From Siniperca chuatsi (lineage: Eukaryota > Chordata > Actinopteri > Centrarchiformes > Sinipercidae), in the NCBI RefSeq assembly GCF_020085105.1, contig NC_058059.1:18851042-18915041 (forward strand): 64,000 nucleotides of DNA, given 5' to 3'. Under the pieces are notes generated by a model. That model was given only the letters and a program-made list of their open reading frames with translations, was not told the origin of the DNA and did not search any database. The number at the start of each line of letters is the position of its first letter. Within the stretch, counting starts at the first letter, position 1. Positions 47,233 to 60,436 of this stretch are shown here, one piece after another. The translations under genes and the position numbers were made by a program.

Positions 47233-50200
47233 CTAAGGGCTCTGTGACTCCTCCGGCCCCTCTGCGATGCTGCGATAGTGCTGTGGCTGATTCTGAGCCA
47301 GAGGAGAGTCTGTTTGCGTAAACAGGATCGGTCGACTCCTCAGGGGTAGTTTCAGCAGGAACCTCTTAGATGTCACCAGAGCACCGTAGCCCTGGGTGTG
47401 GGAGAAGGCGTAGCCAGACCGACGGGTGCTGATACGCCTGGTAGGTGGGCGGCGTGGTGCAGGAGCTGGCAGAGCCTCCTTCCGCACCTTATGTCTCATC
47501 TAGAAGGGCGAGAGAGAGACAAGTCTTTAATGTAGACTTCTTAACATTCCCTCATTCAGGACAGTTTATTGCTATTACTTCACATGCGTCTTCAGGGTCC
47601 ACCTACCTCTATAATGTTTTTACTAATATTTTTACAATGATAGATTCTAGCATTTCTCCTGGCTTGTATACTCGTTCATGTAACATGTATCATAGCTTAA
47701 ATGTGAATTACTTCTTGCCATATTGTGACCTTAGAATTATAAGGCTCTGTATCTAAATATCAAAATAGATGATCAAAATAATTATGAATGGCACTGTTAC
47801 AAATGCAAACTTAAGTTTAGTCATTTTTTAGAATCTTGATTTAATTTGGTGAAATGCTGATTTTTAACATTAGCTACCATGCTGGACAGCTAGCTTGCTA
47901 ATGTTAATTAGACCAAGTTATTTTTACTAACGAGTTACTGCGACTACTAGGTGTCACCTCTGAGATTCAGGTTTCTAGCAGCTAGTTACTGAATGTTTTA
48001 GTGATCTGATGCTAACCCTACCATGCTGCTAACTGGGTTTGTGTCTGTTTATAACTTATGTACAGTAGCAGACATGATAATGATGTTATTCAAAGTTCAG
48101 ACACAAACAGACAGTCCAGGTAAACAAGTAGAAGTAAAGTAAATCTGGGAGCAGAAAAGAAAAAGAGGCCAGCAAAGTACAGTAAAAAGAAAAACAGCAG
48201 ACACAGGGACAGTAGCAAACAGAAAAATTGTACAACAAGGAGACGAAATATCGATTTTTTAAACAGTTTTTTCACAGTTTTGAATTGCATTGTTAATAAA
48301 AACTTAAGAACTGTTTTGTACGTTCAAATCTGTCTGTAACAATCTTTGAAGTGACCAAATGTCTCAATGTCTAACTTATGTCTAACAATATGTAGCTAAT
48401 TGTTGTCTGTGCCTAAATATCTTATATCGTGACTCCCTTCAGTAATAGTTGATTTTGTGTATTAAAACAAAGTAAGACTAACTACTGTTACAAAGAAAAT
48501 CATAACTTTCTGTAAAGCCTTAGCAGATAGAACTTATAATTCCAAGATCAAGATATTTCAAACATCAAATAATTTCTGTAACCTATATTAAACTAAGCAA
48601 ATATGAACGCTATAGACAAACATACTCTATCTGCACCTTCTAATGTATTTAAGAAATCAGAGGGCCAAATTGTAAACTGAAGAATAATATGGGAAGGCAG
48701 AGTTTAAGTGGCAACATATTTTTTCATTCAGAGAACGCTAACTTTATTTACAGAGTTAAAAACAGGGTGCATAAAAGACAGCGTAGTTTTATGGTCTGTG
48801 TCATGTGTTTTCTCACCTTGTCGTTGATGGTGGGCCGAAGCTGAATGAGAATGAAGCGGAAAGCCACCACAGGCAGAATACAGAGGAGGGAAGTCAGGAA
48901 TAAGGTCAGCCACACGTTAGGCTGGCTCAGAGAGTTTCGTGCGGTGCCTGGAGTTCGGAAAGCATCAGACCAGCAGTCAGAATCACATAGTCAAAGGGTT
49001 TATCGTTATACAGGGCTATAACATTGTATATGGGTTGTAAGGGACTCTGCACACATTTAAAAGGGTTAAAATTTAATGCACAAACTATATTTTATTATTG
49101 TTGGCCTGTTATAAACCATATTAACCTCTACATATTAGAATAAAATTTGAAGACGTAGGCACCAACAACCTCTCTGCCTCCATAAATGGGTGGAATCTAC
49201 TCACCGATGAAGGGGAAAGAGGAGGTGAAGATGAGAAACATGCCGTTGCTGTACATGGTGAATGTGAAGGCAAAGTAAGCGGCCAGGCTGCCCCAAACAA
49301 AAAACTGGTTCACTGCTGTCCAGTAATGGGTGTCCAGACACAGCTGAAAAATGGAATTTAGGGTTTAATTAATAAAATAAAAATGAATAAAAAATATAAA
49401 TATAAAATCTATCACAGTTCATGTGGTTCTATTGCAGTAATAGCATATATGGCAATTTGATAGAGAAATTTATAGCTGTGATGCTCCTGGTGACAGGAAC
49501 TGTATTCCTCACCTGTATGTTCATCACAACCAGCAGACAGGTCTGTGCCAATAAAGCAAAGGACTGATAGTCGGCAATGTCTTTGCCGTCATCTCGGACC
49601 GTGTCTTGCATGGCGGCCCATGGGATGAAGAAGAGGATGAGGGAGCTGTAGCAGCTGTGCATCATACAGTACACAAAGGCTTTCTTATTGAAGTACAGGT
49701 TCAGCTGGCCTGGGGTGTAGAGCTGAGGATACTGGAAACTCCAGCGGTCATTCACATCCTACAGAAACAGGAAAGAGAAGCGAAAGCCGAGATGATACAG
49801 ACGCCAGGGTGTGCACTACTGATAAATTATATGATATTAAACAAAAAATTTGAGTTTCTGAGCTTAAACTTATCACTAATTGTCCCCTTAGCGCATACCT
49901 GGTCAAAGAGGCTCATGCCGAGGACAGGAAGAGCTGTGTAAACCAGGTTATACAAGGTGATGAACCACTCATCATACACAGTCTATGAACAAGAACAACA
50001 AAGACAACATTAAACATGTAAATACAGCATTAATAATGTTGTATGTATTTATGTACATACGCCTCTCCTGGAACATTTGGTGAAAACTTTACAGTCATTG
50101 CAATTCAGGAAACAATTTGTATTTCGCTTTAAAAGTTTTGTTTTGTGGATGTAAAAGTGTTCGTACACGACTCTCATATCTGTGGGGTTGTTATACCACT

Positions 50201-50577
50201 ACAACATGTCAGCAATAAATACTTTTGTGAAGCATATAGTCAACCAGTCAATATGCACTATTCTTAGAGTTACTCATTTGCCTTACTAGATTCCTTATTT
50301 TTTCACACCGCATGTAACCCATTACATACATTATTCCAATACATGTCCCTCACCTGTGCAGAGAAGCCGCAGAAGAAGGCGTACCAGAAATGCACAAAGG
50401 TGAAGGTGAAGTTCTTGTAAAAGAAATACTGTAGGAACTTGCACATGCGTAGGTAGGACCAGCGACCGTGCACCAGCAGGAGACGCTGAAGGTAACGGAA
50501 CTGGGCGAAGGAGTAGTCGCTGGAGAGAACCGCCTGCATGCCCTCCTGACCGCTGATACCAACACCGATATGAGCAG
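47233..50577 (-). CDS. ATP8B gene, exons 22-27: TM5-TM10 and C-terminal tail
   Basis: Encodes [121 protein letters not shown] and [13 protein letters not shown]. These form the last six membrane segments. The last exon (47233-47499) encodes a basic tail with [19 protein letters not shown], the ATP8B family tail signature that in relatives contributes to autoinhibition. The stop is TAG/TGA-type at the 47233 end and is not followed by another exon. Confidence 0.92.
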
Positions 50578-53500
50578 CTGAAGGACAGACACAAAAGAAA
50601 GAAACAGAATTAACATTTTCCAGCTGTTTGGTTTTATTGCAAATACAACTCTCTGGTTCTTGATATCGTGTCTGAGTTGAATGAGCTCACCCTTGATCAT
50701 GCTGACGTCGTTGGCCCCATCCCCAATGGCCAGAGTGACAGCCTGCTTGTATTTCTTGACCAGCTGAACCACCTGGGCCTTCTGCAGAGGGGTGACCCTG
50801 CAGCAAATCACTGTCTGACACATACACGCTGTCCTCAGCAGCTCCAGCTGCAAGTTGCTCTCCAGCGCAAAGGCCTGAGGACGAAAGGGAAGAAGGGACC
50901 GTAATGAGGTTGTGAGTCAAGTGTGGTGACTTTTCAGCTAGAGTGATTAACTTTTTGGGCCCAGCCAGGCAACTTTATTTAAAGAAACAAGACATCCAGC
51001 AGGACTTTTTTTCTGGATCGAAGACAGATGGAGACAAAAGGGTAGAACATTTCTTGTTGATTCAGCAGATACTGGAAATAGTAATGTGCCTGAAAAAGCC
51101 TTCTTACCAGACTGTGTCCATTTATAACTAGGCCATATTCTCCATCCACCTTCTCATCCTGCACAGTCTCTGTCTTCTCAAGACAAAACAGGCCTGCGCG
51201 AGCCTTGATCACAGATGGCTCATCCGCAGCTTCTGGACACATTTTCCTTCTCGCATTCCTGAAAACACGAAGACATGGGGATGGCTGGGCTTTATGAACT
51301 GTATTTTTTCTAAAATAATTAGTTTGGGATAGAAACAAATGATTTAACATAAACCGATTACCTGCCTAAAGACTTGGCAACAACAAATAAAATATGATAC
51401 CAGTAGGGCTTAAGTATTAACATTAACATGCCAATAACAGTTTATTGAGCTTAATGATAAACTTTATTATCAGCTACTCCTCTTCTTCGTGACTGTTTGA
51501 CAGTAAACACAATGCCTCCTTCAGTGGCCTTCTAAAAGTAAATTTTGGAGGAGTGTTGATAATATAGAAAATCTTAATCCACCTTAACTGACAAAGTAGA
51601 GATACACTCTAATTGTGTTTCCCTTTGTCTCCTCATCATTTTATTTTCCTTTAATTATTAACTGGTAAACACGAGTACAGCTTTGTGCTGTGTATTTTAA
51701 TTGGCCGACATAAAAATTTTTTATAAGGTCAATTGACTGTATGCTTTGACTGCCCCCAAAACAATTGTACAATCATAGTTGAACAACCGTAACCAGGCGA
51801 GGCAGGACTGTCAGGCTTTGGATTTCTCCACATGCTGCAGTAACAGTCATACTCGGCATCAAGAGTCTGGAGGGTGTTGTCTTTTTTTTGCCTTTCCTAA
51901 ACCAAAAATACAAGTGTAAGCAATGTATTATACTTTGTGTTTATCTGCTGTAACATAAGCTGCCATAGTTAGCATGTCCAGCTAACTAGCTTACCTACCT
52001 AAAGTAGTAACTGAGCATTACAGCTTACATAAGAAAAATATGTCAGGAATTGTACATCCACTGTGTGGGAGCCAAGATGCTAATATATCAGAGTTTAGTT
52101 TAGACTTTTAGAGAAAGGATTGACCCTCTGTAGTGCTCTTTATTTGGTTTAGTGAAATTTACACTCCAGCAGCTCCAGCCAAACTTGTGTTATTTAGGCG
52201 TTACCAAACTCATCAGTCCTCATCCTCAAATCCTTTTGTAAAAGTGAAGCATACTGTTTGAAAATACAAACACTTATGCAAATCTAACTACTGTGCTGCT
52301 TGTCCAAGTATGTTTGTTATAGAAAGCAACCAAACCATCCAAAGGTTACATTAGATCAAATAACATTTTAATTACATGTACAATACTGTACTATAAAACT
52401 AGGGCTAACTAGCTCTACCCTGCAATACACGAACAATGCTCTTCATTTATTTTAATGTCTTCTACAGCTTTAGCTGATGAGGATGCTGACATTACCCGTG
52501 ACATGTAGCTTTAGCCTCAGTCTTTTAACATTATATTAAGTATGTAGCCATCATGTGCATATTTAAGACTTTTTACAGGGTTTTTGTTTTAACACGATTC
52601 AGTTGGAAACTTTAAAAGTCAGTTAGACACGAGGCTTTCAGGCAACTCGCATTAGCTTACTCTAGCTAGCTACAACTTGTCAGTTCTGCCAACAAAATCC
52701 ACGGTCGTCGGCTAGAAATGAGAAGCCTGGTTTTGTTCACGTCTGTATGAATTTAAACATCAATACATTACAGCTAATTTTCCAGACTGAAAAGCTTGAC
52801 AGGTGTAGTAACTAAGGGGGTGCTTAGTGAACAATCAATTGTCACTGTTATTTAGAGCTGCCAACTTAGCACAGCTTCTATACAAAAAAAATAAAGCATC
52901 AAAAAGCATCAAATGTATGTCAAATTGTGTCGAATACATTATTGGTATATTTTGTACTAGTTATCTTGAAATTCAGTATACTGAAACATCCTCTGATCAG
53001 CAGACATACTTGTGTTTCAGACTGACTTACTGTAGCTCTTTTTTGACTCCTTGAGCCGTATTGGCTGTAACAATGAAAATCTCCTTCATCTCCTCTCTCA
53101 GCATGTTGCAGGAATAGCCGATATTTTCCGCTGTCTCTGTTTCAAAATATTGATATTTACAATTACTGTGATGCAATTCATCTGTCAAAAATGCCAAACA
53201 TTCACTTTTTTTCCACAGTTCATTTCCAGATGACACAGGATGTTTAGATGTGTCATTAGAACCCTTGGAGATTTGGCACCTGGGGGTTCCTGACACATTG
53301 AGATTTACAGTGAGAGAATATGAAAATATATTTCACATTATATTACTGTATTACTTCACCCATCTTGAAATGTGTGATTTGAACGGGAATATCCAAATGC
53401 GACACTAACCCTGTTTATCCCCGGTCAACACCCAGATTTTGATGTCAGCTTTAGCCAGTTGCTCTATGGTCTGTGGCACGCCGTCCTGCAGCTTGTCCTC

Positions 53501-56500
53501 CACAGCTGTTGCTCCCAACAGCTAAAAAACACAGGTACAGGGTGTAATGTGAAAAGGATTTTTTTGTATCATTCTGTGATAAATAAAAAGCATCTCCGAT
53601 TTTTCAAATCATATTTTCCAATACTGTATGTTTAAAGCAACAATTTTAAAGCCATGCTCATGTTCTTTCTCTGGCAGAAATAAAATAATCACCTAAAAAA
53701 CAACACATAATGATAAAGCAATACTGGTTTAACTGGCACTTCAATCTGCATGTTAGATCTTTTTGTTAGTCTGGCAGGCAGTGTTCATCATCATTTCTTG
53801 ATGTCTCATCATTATTAATTCCATGTTTTATGGAGCAGGATATACAGTATATTTAATTCTTCTCCAAATATACCAACCAAGAAGTTAACCAGCCAGTTGT
53901 TGAGTCAATCAAACTATCTAGCAATGTGTCAAAGTATTCAGCAGGTGGACTAACCTGCAGGTCTTTCTCTATCTCTTCATAAAGTTCATCCAGTCTCTCC
54001 TCTCGTCCCTCCATGGCAGTGCTGGCCTCATGGTGGCGTTGTTGCCAATCCTCCATATAGCTCTCATCCAAGTCCTTGTAGGCCAGAGCCAGCGTACGGA
54101 GGCCGTCGCCTGCATACTCCTATTTTGATTGGATAGTTCAAAGCAGTTCAAAACAAAAATCCTGACAATTTCTGAATGTACATTAGTTTTATATGGGCAC
54201 ACACATCACAAAAATCCAACCGCATCACTCACGTTGAGGTGTCCGGTGGTAACTTCCTTCAGTTTGTTACAGGACGGGTGCAGTCTTTCAAAGATGATGG
54301 TGTCTGCTCCTTTGCAGAATAGAGTCAACTTGCCTTCGGGGCTACGCACTGGAAATCATGGTTGAAGTCACTTAGCAAGGACAGATTCATGAGGTTTAAC
54401 ACATAAACTTGTCACATCTAGGATCATTTTCATGACAGATTGCATGAATTTAAATGAACATCTCTGAAAGGATAATGTGAATTTGGCCATTTCCTGAATT
54501 TACAAGGTTGCTATTGAGCAGTCGATACAGGAATTTCAATTATCAGCGCACCCTTGAATGCACCAACAGAATTTTTGAAATGGTAACTATTTCACCATGC
54601 AATTAAAGCTGGGATCAAAACCATACAGGCAACAGATTGTTTAGTGTGATGGATTAAGTATCTAAAGAACTCTTTTAAAAATCTATAGCGATCTATAACA
54701 TCCTTTTTTGGCAACATGCAAAACATAGAAAATATAGAAAAACCAAACATTGTGCCACTACTTTCTCTCACCTATGACTGACATTCTCTTGCGCACATTA
54801 TTAAAGTCAAGAACAGCGAGAAGTTCATAGGTGACTTGTTTGCCCATCTCCACGATCGTGATGGTCTCTGGCGTGCGTGAGCGGAACACAAACCCAAAGT
54901 TTCTTGCTGCGGTCACCAGAGCGCCCTCATCGGGAGACTGAGCCTGATAGTGGAGCTCCCCTGCCAGGAGATAAAGATGGCAAGAGAGGAAAGGAAGAAA
55001 AGTTAAAATGTGAACATTAGTAAACACAATTAGTTAGGAATTGAGTTAATTTGGTTAATCTGAAAATAAAAAGATAGAGGAAAAACAAAGAGGAATCTGT
55101 ATTATTATTATTAGTACAGGACTGAGCTCTATTAGGGTTTCACACAACCACAATGCAAAACCTATTTAATAACCAGAGACAGAACATAAGCAGTATAATT
55201 ATTCTGTTTTAAACCTTTGCAGGCACTTTCCATGTAGTAATAAAGACATCCATTAGAGGACGCTCACCCTCTTTCTTTTCCTCAGGCATGACGGTGTGGC
55301 ACAGAGCCAGCAAGCGGAAGAAGGCCTGAACCTCCAGGTTTCCTTCTCTCACCGCCTCCACCAGACTGTGGTCGTGAAAGATGAACTTTGGATCAGCAAG
55401 CTGGTTCCAGGAGAAGTCCACTCTATCTGTCTTCTGCAGAGAAAAAAAAGCAGAAACAAAAGAGTAATACATACTTTACACAAAATCCACAAAAATATAC
55501 AGTCGTGTATCAGTATTCTCCTCTCACCTCTGTTATTTCCACCCTTTGTCCAGCAAAGTCAAACAGCTCCCCTGAATAAAAGAGAAATACACTCCAACAT
55601 CAATTATTCAGCCAATGCTGGTGTGTCCATTCAACTCTGTATATATTTATATAAGCAGAGCTGCTCACCGTAAGCTTTCCCATTGATGGAGGACTTGTTG
55701 AAAGTCATGATGTTCTGCGTCAGGGTGCCGGTCTTGTCGCTGAAGATGTATTTGATCTGGCCCAGCTCCTCGTTGAGTGTGGTGGTCCTCGCCTGTGCAG
55801 GAGTGTCATTCTTGGGGTAATACATCTTCCTGTCCCAATCTATGAAGAAGCTGTTCCCCAGACGGATGATCTCCACACTGACATCCACACACACATAGGG
55901 ATAAGTGTGAGACATGTAGGGACACACAAAGACAAACAATAACTTTGACTCTGAACTTGACTCCCGATAACTTCTGTTGCTTTCTGATTTCGTTGTCTTT
56001 CTGTGCCAAAACGTACCTGACGTAGAGAGAAATGGGCACCACCGTGTTGAGGACGATGACGTAGGACCAGAAGGAGAGGAAGGATGAGAGAGCAGCACCA
56101 ACCCCTGAGTCACGAGGGAGGAAGGCTGTGAACACGGAACCCTCCTTCACCTCCCAGATTGCATTGCCAATTGCCAGAACGGAGCACATAAACGCCAGGA
56201 AACCAAAGATCTGATAGATTAAAGATATCACATAAAAATCAATCTGCATTTCAATAATGGATTCTTTTATGAAGGTAATGCAGGAGGGAACTCAAGGGGC
56301 ATTAAGTAATCAGTGGCTTTTATTGACTTTTACTGTATCAGGAACAAGTAGGAAAAGGAACAACACTGATAAGTTCCCTCCAAGTAGTTTTACTAATAGA
56401 TCTTGTAACTGGAAGAAATGTCAAAGTATAATTAACAAGCAGAGCAGAGATCTAACAAAATTGCTGAGTAAAGAGTAATGTGCAAAATCAAGTAATGTAA

Positions 56501-59500
56501 AATCCTGAAATCATAATTCAGCTTTTTTTTTCTCCATAAGAGCATGGCATTTTAGCCATTGCAATTGTAACTATTTTCTTTTTATAATTAAGTTCATTTC
56601 AAAACAGAGCAAAGAGTTATGATCAATAACCCCAGCTGTATGTATGTATATTATTTTATTTTCAAATCAAGACACATTACAAATTTTACTTAATGCATTC
56701 CACAGCAGCATTCATTCATACATGTGTTTACATAACTAGAGATGCATTTAAAGTAACACACTACTCTGAGTTAGATGTGTAAGACAAAACATTTTTTAGC
56801 TAAATTGTACATGTGAGCTTGTGTGTTTTTCTGGACATGAAACTCACACACAACACCAGGACATTCATCAGGTGATCAATGCTCGTCCGTTTGAAGGTTG
56901 TCTTTCCACTGTTCTGCATCAGCTTGGTGTCGGGACCTGGAAAGGTTCAACCTCTTGTTCAGATACACTGACAGTCATGCAGATAAAGGCACGTTTTCAG
57001 CATTTGCAGACTATAATGACGGTAAAATGTGCCTCAGATACTCTTAATCTATCAATAATATGTAATGTTCAGTGTATTCTACAAGTTTGTATTAATATAG
57101 TATTGTGATTTACATTTTTGAGTACATATTTCTTCTCACATGTTTTCTTGTACTTCAGTCAGTGACTTGCTAACAAACAAATGCCTGTGGGCCTATAAAT
57201 CCAAGCTAGAGATAGAGTTTGATTGAGGCAGCACCCCTGCCTTTTCTTAATTGTTTTGCTATCAAACTATGTGATTCATGAGCTGCTCTCAAAATATAAC
57301 CTAACTGGACCAGACTCAGGATTTAACTTATCTGACCAATGATTTCTTATCAGTCAAAAGTCCAAAGTTAGCACATAAAATGCTAACTGAATGCAGGTTG
57401 GTCATTTACCAAATGGTAACAATTCATATAAAGTACAACAGCCAAAGATTAGCAGCTTGTACCTATAGTAGAGTTAATGATTCTACTTACCATTACTAAA
57501 TTAAATAAATAAATTCCATGTATTATTATTCACTGATGTATTTTACTGTTATGTTATTTGTTATTGTGTTTTTGTCGGTCTTGTTTATAATAAAATAGAT
57601 GAATTCTCCCACTAGAACTGGTCTGTTGTGTGTAGCATGAGCGCCCTCTGCGGAGCCCCTGCAGACTTGACTGGTGCACCCCAAACTTGGCTGTACGCTG
57701 TCTCCGTCCGTGTTTTAGGAAATTCATTGCACAACACTGAGCGGGTAGTTCCCGTCGTGTACGCAACTGCTACAAGCTAGCAGCTCTTGAGCGTTTACCT
57801 CCGAAGATGACCAGACCGAAGCACCACTCAGTGTTTCTCAGAGTACATCCTCTGAGCAGCACCTTGTCATTGTCCAAAGCGTAGGTTTGTCCGTTCAGAG
57901 TCATGGTTCCTTTGAACTTGTCTAGACGGTTATTGGGAGACTCACATCGCACTTCACCTGAAAGAGACAGAGGTTAGTGGCAGTGAACACATCCAATTCT
58001 ACAGTTCACAAGTTTCAATATGGAAATATGTTCTGTTCTAGGCTACAGCTCCTGTGTTCAAGTGTGAAACTCTGTAGTCAATTTTCATTGAATCTTACCT
58101 TAAGCTTAACTACAGCGCCAACACAAAAACATAACAAATTCTAATCTGCAACCTTAGCAGTTTGAATAAAGATAAGTACATATCAGAGAAATCCCAATAT
58201 TTTGACCAATCTCGACAAATCTCCTATCTTCTCCCTTCTCTATTGTTTTTCTTTCTCTCTTTGAAATGTTATGTCCTTGTCATATGTCTGGCCGTTTTCC
58301 TTTTGCTCCAGTTGTCTGTGTTGTCAGTTTTGCATTGACGCAGAATTCTTAGTAAAGAAGCCAGATGGCAATTCTAAAAATTTGGGTGTGTTTCTTTCAG
58401 CTTCTCACCATTGAAGCTAGCCAGAGCATGGATGCTGTCTCCCATCTCTCCAGTTACGGTCAGGGCCTGTTTCACCTTCAGATTGGTTTCACTGGGGGAG
58501 ACCAAGAGGACATGAGAAGGATGCAACTGAAGGGAAATCCCAGACAGTGTGAGACATCAGCCGTCAGCCAAGCACACACAGACACACACACACACAGTAC
58601 TGCACACTCACCCATCTAATTCAGCCGTTTCTACGTAGACCAGATTGAGAGGCTCACTGCTGGACAGCAACATAAGGTCCGCCTAAAATGAAAGCATTAG
58701 ATACAGAACAGACAACTGATAGTACAGAAGATAATAAGATGAGATAAACTATCACTTGTGGGAACTTTGTCTTGGACTCAGTGTAGCTGTTGTTATCACT
58801 GAAAGCATCAAAGTGTATAGAATGGCCACATGCTATAAAATGCCATAATGCACATACGGTTAACATTCCCTAGTAATTACAAAAATAATTCACTTTTTAA
58901 TCTTTACTGTAGCATCTCCATACTTACTGTGACAAACTGATTATTCTCCAGTTTGATTATGTCTCCTACTTGCACATTCATCCATTTTTCATTTCTCAGT
59001 CTGCCAGAAAAAATAGAAACATAAAACACGCAATGAAATCACAACACTGCATAAAGACTTCAAAACATGACCTATTAAAGCTCAAAACGGCTCAACGGCT
59101 GCATATTTGTGTGTGTACGTTCATCATGTGTAATCTGCAAGTATATAATGTGATATCTGTATCTTAAACGACTCACTCTCCATCGATGAGGACGTTCACG
59201 ATGCGGTTATTCACTTGATTGTCGCTTTTGTGTCTGTTCTACACAGACAATACAGGAAAGAGAAAACAGTGTTTGCTTAGATCTGACATGGATTCCCTTT
59301 TAGTTATTTAACAAAGCGCTGTGTTTGCATTTTTGTCCCAACAGATCGTTATAATTTCTGCTTACTATGTCATCGCTGGCGTCTTTGACTGCTGTGATGG
59401 ACAGCACCAAAATCAGAGGGACAGCCGTGGTGAACCAGGAGAGAGAGGAGATTTGTGGTATTACCTGTCAAAGGAACACACACACACACACACACACATT

Positions 59501-60436
59501 TAAAATGCATTAACACCTTGCATCTGTTGGAATTTTTACACCGGAATCCGATAATCTGGAAGCTATATAAGGTCAAAGGTCAGATTTTTTCTCTGAATAT
59601 TTTGTGGCTAACATTTGCGAAAACATCCATTTCTGCCAGCATCAGTCAGCATAAATACCCATGACCCCCCCCCCCCTTGATAAATTTGTGAAAATTCTTA
59701 GTCATTGAAAAACGGAAATGTGTAAAGACCCCATGCAGTCCACGTTGACATCACAGCACTGGAGGAGGTAAACAAATAGAAACATCTACCTGAAGGACCA
59801 TGAGGAAGAGGAAGTAGGCATTGGCGAGCCTCCGGAACTGCTCAAAGAGGTTACGTGGCAGGAAGGTGAAAATGTTGTATTTGGAGGTCTTGATGGCATT
59901 GTTCTGAAGACGAATGTGACAAATACAGTACGAATGGGACATGACTTATATTTAAGAAAATTCTGTTTTTGTAAGGACAGCACACAACTGTCAAGACACT
60001 GAATTCTGAAAAGGGTCTCCCTCCCGATCCCATCTCATCTGCTGGATACACACAGACTGTTTCTATACTTACAGCATAGTGGTAAGACAGGTTGAAAGGT
60101 CTGTCATTAGCTCGCAAGTGTCTCTCCTCCTCTGTGAAAAAATACAAGATTCACAGCAAGAGAGGGATGAAGATATAGCAGCATTGTCACTAATCGTCAA
60201 GTACAACATGCAGTATGTAAACATTAGTGGTATTAGTCCACTGACTCTATATTACAGACATAATGCAAGAACAATAAAAACTCAGTTTAAGACATACGCA
60301 GACGTACAGCTGCTTAACATTTAATGTACAGTTTGTATGCATCAGATCTCACCTTTTTTTTCCTCCTTTCCACACAACTGGCCAAAGTATGACACTGCCG
60401 ACCCCATCTTTAGCTCAGTTTCTCCATATTTCACAC
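47233..60436 (-). CDS. ATP8B-subfamily P4-ATPase (phospholipid flippase), 27 visible exons
   Basis: A membrane pump using ATP to move phospholipids from the outer to the inner leaflet, normally with a CDC50 (TMEM30) partner. Exons (high to low): 60436-60353, 60131-60073, 59903-59790, 59464-59366, 59238-59177, 59000-58928, 58682-58612, 58491-58409, 57957-57799, 56936-56848, 56210-56017, 55877-55669, 55571-55528, 55433-55268, 54960-54772, 54348-54233, 54119-53955, 53521-53410, 53136-53031, 51258-51108, 50874-50691, 50577-50354, 49982-49899, 49758-49513, 49343-49205, 48947-48817, 47499-47233. Every junction is GT-AG and keeps frame. From the ATG at 60405-60407 the product is 1196 residues, normal for the family. 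Motifs: LDGET near 176-180, PISL near 347, DKTGT with catalytic Asp near 400, KGAD near 568, TGDK near 682, GDGAND near 823. [16 protein letters not shown] and the RRSGYAFSH tail mark ATP8B rather than ATP8A. Which ATP8B paralogue (8b5, 8b3, 8b1 or 8b2) cannot be settled here; 8b5-like is my guess. Confidence 0.93.
50691..53521 (-). CDS. ATP8B gene, exons 18-21: second part of phosphorylation domain
   Basis: Encodes [44 protein letters not shown] and [12 protein letters not shown], then [30 protein letters not shown] and [14 protein letters not shown] with the Mg-binding aspartates. [11 protein letters not shown] is closer to ATP8B2/8B4-type sequences. A 1.77-kb intron (51259-53030) separates two of these exons and has no recognised repeat. 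Confidence 0.92.
53955..55571 (-). CDS. ATP8B gene, exons 13-17: nucleotide-binding domain
   Basis: Encodes [67 protein letters not shown] and [13 protein letters not shown], in the order found in ATP8B proteins. KGAD is the ATP-binding lysine motif and SPDEGALV is a conserved nucleotide-domain loop. [13 protein letters not shown] and EEIEKDLQ close the domain. Confidence 0.92.
55669..57957 (-). CDS. ATP8B gene, exons 9-12: end of actuator, TM3-TM4, phosphorylation site
   Basis: Encodes [13 protein letters not shown] and [19 protein letters not shown], then [20 protein letters not shown] leading into TM3 ([18 protein letters not shown]). TM4 carries PISL, where other P-type pumps have a proline-based ion site. 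The exon at 55669-55877 carries [20 protein letters not shown] with the phosphorylated aspartate, followed by [14 protein letters not shown]8A proteins have TCNVM at that point; TQNIM is the ATP8B form. Confidence 0.92.
58409..60436 (-). CDS. ATP8B gene, exons 1-8 visible: N terminus, TM1-TM2, first part of actuator domain
   Basis: The first visible exon has no upstream ATG in its open frame before [10 protein letters not shown] (ATG 60405-60407; A at -3, G at +4). The next exons give [14 protein letters not shown] and [19 protein letters not shown], the cytoplasmic lead-in. TM1 contains [11 protein letters not shown]2 contains [30 protein letters not shown] and [18 protein letters not shown] follow. 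LDGETNLK, the actuator dephosphorylation loop, spans the junction 58612/58491. The splice acceptor before the first exon implies an upstream exon not located here. Confidence 0.9.
59476..59498 (+). repeat. (AC)n microsatellite in ATPase intron
   Basis: 23 bases of AC, beginning 12 bases past the acceptor side of exon 59366-59464, in the polypyrimidine side of the intron when read on the minus strand. Confidence 0.95.
59665..59676 (+). repeat. C12 homopolymer in ATPase intron
   Basis: Twelve consecutive C, i.e. G12 on the transcribed-sense (minus) strand. Confidence 0.95.
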
